Source: Allodiplogaster sudhausi (Eukaryota > Nematoda > Chromadorea > Rhabditida > Diplogasteridae). From it: DNA of 64,000 nt. Positions 57,231-64,000 of the stretch are shown in pieces. Location: contig CALZFC010000020.1 of assembly GCA_945643635.1 (NCBI GenBank), forward strand, positions 1,359,501 through 1,423,500, given 5' to 3'. Made by a program: the position numbers and the translations under genes. The notes beneath the pieces were generated by a model, which made no database searches, was not told the origin of the DNA, and was given only the letters and a program-made list of their open reading frames with translations. Position 1 is the stretch's first letter, and every line of letters begins with the position of its first letter.

Positions 57231-58008
57231 AGGACCTCTCCGGCGAATATATAACTTCTCGTTTTATGTTCTTGTCCGGTGAAGTTCGGCCAAAAATATA
57301 CATTGGAAGTGGTCCCGTTTCAAAACAATGTTTAGTTTGTTAAATATTAACAGTTTTTGATCTGGATTACGGTGCACGATCGTTCGTTGAGCTCATGATC
57401 ATGGCTAAGCCACCCCACGGCAATTCAAACTATGCCATGTAAAATGGCTGCGCTGCTAGTCAGCATTGCGGTTACTAGGCTTCGCCCCTTTGCGATCGCG
57501 TCAACACGTGAAGGTTTAATGTGACCTTCCGTGCGCTCTATCGCACCAGGGTACTGTATGATTGAGCAACACTGATCGCGGATACGCAGTTGTGGCTGTA
57601 CGCAGCCAAATTCAAATCTTTGATGTACGCAGCCAAGTTGCACATCCAAGATCTAAAATTTGGCTGCGTACTGCCAGGCTCCGCCCACTTCTACCGAGCC
57701 ATGAATCAGCGCTTCTTGATGACCGCATTTAGTAAGGGTTGAATGGCCGTGCACCCTCCTTCCCCATGCCAGCGTGGCAGAGAAAGAGGGCACGGGATGA
57801 TATGAATGTCATCGATTGTTCACTCTGAGAGAAAGAGTGTAGAAGAGAGGGAATGGAAGCGCTGTGTTGCCATTTCGAATACATCCAACACAATCACAGC
57901 GTTCCAAAAAAATTCCACCCTCCCGAATACTGTAAAAATTTTAGAAGGGTTGGTTTTTTCAAACACCAATTATTAAACGGGCGCGAAAACATTCGCCGGA
58001 GTGATCCT
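57231..58008. mobile_element. TTAA-flanked MITE in intron 2 of receptor B
   Basis: TTAA at 57227-57230 precedes 'aggacctctccggcgaatat'. The other end reads 'acattcgccggagtgatcct' followed by TTAA at 58009-58012, so terminal inverted repeats of about 20 bp match at most positions. Copy C has only about 45 bp in this intron, confirming insertion. TTAA duplication is the piggyBac rule, though typical CCC ends are not seen. No transposase frame. Confidence 0.8.
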
Positions 58009-58605
58009 TTAATGTCAAATGAAAGTTTAAGCATGCATATTAGTATAAGAGAAACTTACTTGGTGTCGATAAATGAAGCAGTGTAGCAGAATTAAGAAAC
58101 AAATTGCTCCGAGAACGAATGTGAACGCCTGAAATATTTTCAAACTTTAGCAGATGTTTTGAAGACTGATTTGCTTTCCCTAGGCTGTTGTACGAACCAG
58201 TCTCTCGAGTGTTAGTTGCCGTATTATTGGGAACTCGAGTGGGCTATCGAAGTAAACGCAGAATAAAGGAGGGAAGAATGAAAAGCAGGCGACGACATTG
58301 ACCGCGATATCGTGAAGGATTTGTACGAGCTGAGCCAGCCAAAAAGAGGATGTGAGAAAAAGGAGGATCAGCCTCTGCAACGCTAACAAGAATTCACAGA
58401 CCACAATGGCTGCGATAAGAAATCGATAATTGCCGATCTTCCGGTCGCTGTGCCTTAGAATGGCGACGGCGGCGAGGACGTTGAGAGCGACGCTGCCGAC
58501 GCAGATTACTGCATGCACGACGCGCAGTGAACGCAGCAAAGAACGCGGAAACTCACGCATGCTGACTTGATCTCTATTGCAATAAGACAAAATTAACTCA
58601 TCCAA

Positions 58606-60761
58606 TTACAAGTAGAAGTACACATGAATGACGTGTGCGTGACATGAATTTCAACTAATTTTTTGGCATCAAAGGCAACCCTTGTTTCCTTTTATTTTTG
58701 TGGGACCAGATGGGATACTTTTTTTTCGCGCTCTCCGCGGTAATATATATGTCATCTATATTTGGCTTCGGCCCGCGTCGAATTAAGGTCCCCTTATAAA
58801 AGAGACGTCATAAGTACATAGAATAATAATAGGGATCTGTATCTCGCCCCCCCCCCCTGGAGTCGTACTTCCCAATCTCTAGCTCATTCGACTCAACTCG
58901 ACGCCCAACGAACAAACTCAAGAACGCAATTTTGGAACAACGGAGCAAAAAGATACAGTATCCAAGCGATGATTTTTAAGTAGTCAGGACAAAGTAGCCC
59001 GACCGAAACCCAAAGAGCGTTAGTTGCTAGCTGCCCTCCGCCCACCTTTTGAATGCCTTAGATATATTGGAAACTGCAGCTGTCTATCGACTTTTATATG
59101 CAACGAGGACGTCTCTTATTGTTAGACGACGCTCCCGCGCATCGTTCCGATGGATTCAAATGTCGGAACATCTCTTGGATTCTAGCAAAGACAGATAATG
59201 CGATGAAATTTTATTCGCTTCGAAACAGCTGTAACATCTAAACTGCCTGCAAATGCCAGAGAAGAATTTGCGATAGCAGCTGGATCTAATTGTAGGTATC
59301 AAGTGAATGAAACGCGTAGAAATAAATGATGTACATGAATTTGTTACATTCTTAATTTCTTAATTACAGTGGTGCCAATGACTTTTCTGCGTAGGTTCGC
59401 TTTTTTATTTCATCGTAGAATATTTTTAGGGTGGAAACTCCTTTAAACAATGTTTATAAGTCGCGCAGCTGTTCAAATGCTTTTCCCAGATTAACCGAAA
59501 TGCGAAACAGTATATCTAATGTTGTGTACTCGTGGTCAGAAGATACAGTATTGGAGATTTCCAGAACATTCCGAAAGGGTCTAACGTCAGCCCCCGGTAC
59601 TGGGAACATTCCAGAAGATTCTGGAATAGGCCCCGGGTACAAAACTTTTTCAGCTTCGTTTTTTCAGCTATTCGAGGGCCGGCTCTCTCGGCCGTACTCC
59701 CAGGGTGCCGGCCTGAGTGGTGATCGACCATGAGATCGGGGGCGGATGTTTTTGGCCCGCGGCCAGCCGTGCACATGAATAACTTGCGCGTAGCACGAAA
59801 TTCAACTAATTTATTGACACTTTATCCAAATTGTGCTCGAAACAAGGATGAATCCGACGCCCTCGACATAAAAGGGCAAACTTTTGAATGTCTGTACATC
59901 GGAAAACTGCAGCTGTCTTACGAATATAATATTAAACGAAATCTCATGTGCAAATTTTAATTTGCGAAAATGAGAGCAAGCAATTTAAACAAGAACATGC
60001 AAGACGCATGTTCGTGTTTAATTAACACACTTCCAACTTCGCAATATTTCAAGATTGTATTGTTTAGGAAGTGTCATGTTTGGGACGTATTTTATTGTTC
60101 AACGCATCTCCAAAATCGTAAATATTTGGGATAGATGCTGGACATACATATTAGCTTCAGGGACTGAGCATTGTTTTTTTATTACGATCATAGCATAGTG
60201 GCGTTGACGGGGATCTTGTTAATTTTAACAATAATTAAATCAGTATACAGTTGCCGGTAGCGATGCCCTTTGCGAGTAGACGAGGCGCGCGAGAGAAGAG
60301 CCGGCCGAACATCATTGAGAACGCGCGCAGAACTGACGATTACCAGCCAGCAATGACAATCTAATATAATGCACTTCTTTTGCCTTTAGAGAATATTCAT
60401 GATACAGTAATCTTCCATCTTTAACTTAGCCAAATTCTGTTTGCCTTGTCTGTAGAGATGTTTTTTTCTTTATCAATGCTCTTTCTTTTCAGATGCTCTG
60501 AAGGTTGCACTTCCTCGTCCTCGATTTCCCATGCTTGGGGCAGTTGTCACTCTCTCAATAAATCGTTCAAAATAACGAGTCTTGCGAAGAGCAATTTCAT
60601 TCTTGCGAGAATAACGCCGCAGTAAAATATTCTTGAACTACAGAAAAAAACGTTTACTTTATACAATGAATAAATGATGGGAGGCATGGCGCATCCAAGC
60701 CGCGAAGTAGATGTGTACAAGCATACATATGAATGTAGATATTGTAGAGCCAAAGTAAACA
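58606..60761. other. Inter-copy region of the receptor tandem
   Basis: No intact gene. 59765-60460 repeats 54100-54930. 59640-59770 and 53960-54110 share a GC-rich block ('gggccggctc', 'cggatgttt', 'cccgcgg'). A C-run is at 58851-58858. Confidence 0.5.
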
Positions 60762-61044
60762 TTAGGGTATATTATTTGGCCTCATTACGAATGACATTGA
60801 GAAGTTGACGCTACTCTCTCGTGAGCATCTGATCTTGTGGCAAGCCAGCCGTCGACACAGACCGAAAAGAAACGTTCGGTAGCTACTAGATGTTAGTATT
60901 ATCGTCAGTGATTGGGCCGGTGAGTGGAACGAGTATACAACTACGGAGGCTGCGGCAAGATCTAAGAAGAGCATGTCTATTTTAAATAAATAACTCGAAA
61001 GAGATGATTCAGTTCATTTAAATTCAAACGAAAAATTACCCAAA

Positions 61045-61130
61045 TAATATACATTATATTATAATATTATATTATATATTATAATATATTATAAAATATT
61101 ATTTATATATATGTATGTATATAATATATG
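61045..61130. repeat. AT-rich microsatellite
   Basis: Imperfect TATAATATTA repeats in the last intron of receptor C. Confidence 0.85.
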
Positions 61131-61438
61131 TAATATAAAATACACAAAAATGATAGTAAACAACTTGAAAGATATGTTTAAAATAATGTAAATTCATACG
61201 AAGTATATACGCACCGTCATTCTCAATCTTTAATGTCAGCAATGCAATCATATTGACTATTGGAAAGGCGACAAAGAATATCGGCACGCACAGCTGAAAA
61301 CAGCAAATTGTTCTTTTTTATGATTTTCGAATATGAAGCGCTTCCACGGATGCCGCGGCCCGACCCGTTGCTAACCAATATCTTGAAGGTTGCGCCCGGC
61401 CGTGCTTAACACCCCGGCTCAGTCCGCTTACCCTTGAG

Positions 61439-61822
61439 CAGAGATGCAAGTTGGCACAACTTTTTTATGCCCGGCCGGCCCTTGAATTTTGAACACGGTC
61501 GGCCCAAGCCCTCGAAATTTGGGCCCGGCCGGCCCAATTATTAAAAAATGTCAAATTCCAATTTTATTTGTCATTTTCTAAGCGAAACTTACTTCTTTTA
61601 ACTTCCCGTTCAAAAAGCTTCTCATTTATTTAATTCTGAAGCGGAATACGACTCCTGAACTTCAAAAGTACACATGATCAACAAGAGTTCGGTCGGTCAT
61701 GAGAATGCTCGCTAGCATATTTTCGAAAAACCGGCCCAATCGGGCCCAGGGCCGGGCCGACCCTACAGGGCCTTGGAAATATGGGCCGGCGGGCCCTTGG
61801 GCCCGGGCCTCTTGCATCTCTG
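61439..61822. mobile_element. hAT-type MITE with perfect 8-bp target duplication
   Basis: The element starts 'cagagatgcaag' and ends with its exact reverse complement 'cttgcatctctg'. The 8 bases 'cccttgag' flank it at 61431-61438 and 61823-61830. The interior is rich in 'gggcccggccgg' motifs. 384 bp, no coding capacity. It sits in intron 5 of receptor C. Confidence 0.93.
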
Positions 61823-62159
61823 CCCTTGAGGCCCGACAACCCTTCCATTACACAGCATGGTTAAGGAAGCTACATATTTGAGCACAAAATCGATCACATG
61901 TCTTAATGCGCATTTTCATGCTGCTATTAAAATTGTTGTTTTACAACAATAAATTTTAAATGGAGGACCGCAGAGGTAGTTCAACTAGACAACGTAACAA
62001 CTATGTAGATCTACGACGCAACAACCTCCGCAGAAATTGTATTTAAGAATTGCAATATTAATTTCCGTGCAACTTTTATTTAATAAACAAATAATAAGTA
62101 AAAATAGCATCCCGAAATGAACGAGAATATGTTATTGTGTTTTCTCTATCCCATGAAAG

Positions 62160-62354
62160 CATTTCCGGACTGAGTCTGGGCCCGGACCGCAAGGATAGTG
62201 GGCCCGGCCCGAAGGAATTTAACAAGCCCGGGACCGGTATGTCTTTCTATTTTTGCCCTCGGCCGTACCCGGGCCGGGCCCGCCGCCATATGTAGGGCCC
62301 GGCCCGGACCAGCCCACAAGAGCATCTGGCACGGCCGGGCCTGGTTTTGGACAT
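62160..62354. mobile_element. Second GC-rich hAT-like element, one end
   Basis: Dense gggcccgg motifs, with a right end 'ttttggacatccctg' comparable to the cagRGatg-type end of the neighbour. The left end is not clear. Confidence 0.5.
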
Positions 62355-62600
62355 CCCTGATCGTTTCACAGACTGTAGCGAGAAGACTGTAGAAGAGTCG
62401 CTTTTGAAGGGCGAGTCGTCCATCCGACATTTTGACTGATGAGGAAGCAGAAGTGATGATGTGGCGCATGTGAAGGCTCATTGCAGAAATAGCGACCGTG
62501 AAGATGCAAAATGCACCGACACATAGAACTACAAACATTTTTATATACTATTATGTAGAATTGTTCCTTCATTGTTGATTTGGTGATATGGACAGAAAAA

Positions 62601-62650
62601 ACAACAGAAAAGTATCATGTACTAATCTGTACATGATACTTTTCTGTTGT
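62601..62650. repeat. Perfect 22-bp-arm hairpin
   Basis: 'acaacagaaaagtatcatgt' plus 'ac', then a 6-base loop, then the exact reverse complement. It lies in intron 4 of receptor C; the other copies lack it. Confidence 0.93.
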
Positions 62651-63629
62651 ATATTGTATATAAAATTGTTCAAATTCGCACACGAACAGGCCATATGCAT
62701 ATATGTATGTACATATATATCACAGTCATGGCAAGTTTCCCCCACCAAACCTCACACATTAACAAGTGAAGTTGCGCGTGATCGATGCAGATGAATTGTT
62801 CGACTTCAAAGTCGGAGAGATGTTTAAATGCCTGAGCGGTTTACGAACAACGTGAAAAGATAAAATGTCTACAATTATTCCTGACATAATTAGAAGAGCG
62901 TTCAGCAGACATTGGACGAATGGCCAGTGAGACATGAACAGTAAATACTGCCATTAGAGCAGAGGTAGTACAATATACGCCGATTAGTGCCCCGCGTGAT
63001 AACCGCCATCGTGAACCGGGCACTTGGAGATACTTAATGGATCTACTATTTATCCTATGTGAATAAACAACGAAACTAACTTGATGACGATACATGAAGC
63101 AGTGTCCTAAAAGTAAGGCACCAACTAATGCGAGAACCAATGCAGAAACCTGAAATAATTTGAACTTGAGAGGTTTAATGTTTTTTTCTGAAGTAAACCA
63201 ACAAATCTCTCTGATGTTAGTCGCCATTTTATCGGTAACACGAGTGGAATATCGATGTAAACGCAGTTCAAAGGAGGGAATAATGTATATCGGGCAAAGG
63301 CATCAAATGTGATGTCGTTGACGATTTGCACGAGCTGAGCCAGTCAAAAAGTGGATGTGAGAAAAGAGGAGGATCAGCCTCAGCAACGCGAACAAGAATT
63401 CACAGACCACAATGGCTGCGAGAAGGAATCGATAATTGCCGACCTTCCGGTCGCTGTGCCTTAGAATGGCGACGGCGGCGAGGACGTTGAGAGCGACGCT
63501 GCCGACGCAGATTACTGCATGCACGACGCGCAGTGAACGCAGCAAAGAACGCGGAAACTCACGCATGCTGCCTTGATCTGAATTGCATAAAGACAAAATT
63601 AACTTACCTAATTGCAAGTAGAAGTACAC

Positions 63630-64000
63630 ATGAATGTCGTGTGCGTGACATGAATTTCAACTAATTTCTTAGTCATTTATCGGAATTATAAAACAAGGAT
63701 TTGCGCTCCGTCCAACGTCCTCGACAAAAAGAATGTCTTTGATATGTACATTGGAAAGCAAGATTGGGAATCATGATGTGTATGACCTTTATTTGTTGGA
63801 CCGATTCTAAGTAAAAGAAAAATAGAAAAGGTAGGGAGACGATACGGCGTGGTCTATATAAAAGGATCATATTCCCAAGCAGTACAAAGGCCGCTTTGCG
63901 ACACATGCGCGTGGGAAATTAGGAGGGGAATAATTCTCACTTGTACGGCTATGAAAATGTAGCTTCTTCTAGAAATCTTCTAGAAATCCAACTTAGAAGG
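63630..64000. other. Flank of receptor C
   Basis: 63640-63730 resembles 54105-54200 and 59770-59880 ('cgtgacatgaatttcaa' and 'cgccctcgacaaaaa'), so it marks the start of a further duplicated unit. No exon recognised to the window end. Confidence 0.45.

Larger units (their letters stand above)
55736..58605 (-). pseudogene. Chemoreceptor-like 7TM receptor, copy B
   Basis: Minus-strand exons: 58198-58605 (TM1-3, including VICVGSVALNVLAAVAILRH and IGNYRFLIAAIVVCEFL), 58060-58128 (FVLGAICFLILLHCFIYRHQ), about 56926-57042 (SCIFPGLMAFFLALVTLAAH), about 56769-56848 (DFEVKQFICIDSG), about 56395-56548, about 56136-56218 (IFAAFPVINLIAMLTLKIEN) and about 55736-55915 (DLAAASVVAYSLH, SYRTFLFGMCRRLACHK). 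The seven-helix layout and C-terminal motif fit nematode serpentine chemoreceptors, which detect odorants or pheromones in sensory cilia. Exon 1 is open through TM3, unlike A and C, but exon 5 has an in-frame TAG after GRLALQ where A and C have Lys. Intron 2 carries the TTAA-flanked MITE. Probably a recent pseudogene. Confidence 0.8.
60762..63629 (-). pseudogene. Chemoreceptor-like 7TM receptor, copy C
   Basis: Same gene structure as copy B, about 5.0 kb further on. Exons: about 63190-63629, about 63080-63150 (LVLALVGALLLGHCFMYRHQ), about 62890-63040, about 62755-62835, about 62370-62530 (SLHMRHIITSASSSVKMSD, with an intact continuation where B has a stop), about 61215-61300 (FFVAFPIVNMIALLTLKIEN) and 60762-60975 (DLAAASVVVYSFHSPAQSL, ending RPNNIP and TAA). 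Exon 1 changes frame between TM2 and TM3 at the same place as copy A, and a TGA replaces a Trp codon of copy B. Everything downstream is open. Intron 5 has grown to about 1 kb through two GC-rich elements. A functional product would need an alternative first exon; I call it a pseudogene. Confidence 0.75.

Overview
The window looks like a piece of a compact, intron-rich animal genome, most probably a nematode. Evidence: very short introns (about 45-300 bp); a half-size ABC transporter of the HMT-1/ABCB6 type; an amiloride-sensitive channel with a Ser/Thr-rich and EGF-like ectodomain like the worm EGAS proteins; a tandem family of decayed seven-helix chemoreceptor-like genes; and an Argonaute remnant. 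Bacterial-style operons, ribosome binding sites and CRISPR arrays are absent. GA/CT microsatellites are everywhere and explain many long but meaningless open frames.

Layout. 1-190: last coding exon of an unknown gene entering from the left. 2.4-3.05 kb: a CT-then-GA microsatellite able to fold on itself. 4.5-7.4 kb: a complete six-exon gene with TATA box and polyadenylation signal for a secreted Thr-rich, Cys-rich protein, with a LINE fragment in intron 1. 8.6-21.6 kb: a giant inverted repeat (arms about 5.7 and 6.6 kb, spacer about 725 bp). Each arm carries an extended short-chain dehydrogenase/reductase (SDR) gene and the last exons of an Argonaute gene. The right SDR copy keeps 11 exons. 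The left copy has lost exons 6-8, with the catalytic YxxxK motif, by a deletion that keeps the reading frame. 23.5-24.4 kb: pseudogene fragment of 2-oxoglutarate dehydrogenase E1. 25.8-33.05 kb: the EGAS-like channel gene, one intron of which holds a 2.9-kb foldback transposon, itself interrupted by another element.

34.07-34.25 kb: orphan terminal exon resembling a GH25-type lysozyme. 34.6-36.5 kb: receptor pseudogene A. 37.7-43.9 kb: the complete HMT-1-like transporter (minus strand, 22 exons, all ATPase motifs intact), with two tRNA-derived SINEs in its introns. 45.5-46.6 kb: relics of a receptor exon and of the foldback family. 46.8-53.7 kb: a young Ty3/gypsy LTR retrotransposon with near-identical LTRs, primer-binding site, gag with breaks, protease and an open pol. 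53.7-63.7 kb: a tandem duplication carrying receptor copies B and C, dissected by a TTAA-flanked MITE, a hAT MITE with a perfect 8-bp target duplication, SINEs and TA repeats.

The genes do not form one pathway. The transporter, channel, SDR and secreted protein are independent; the unusual biology is structural: a near-perfect gene-bearing palindrome centred on a broken Argonaute gene, and nested non-autonomous transposons. All splice models were made by eye from splice signals, reading frame and family resemblance.
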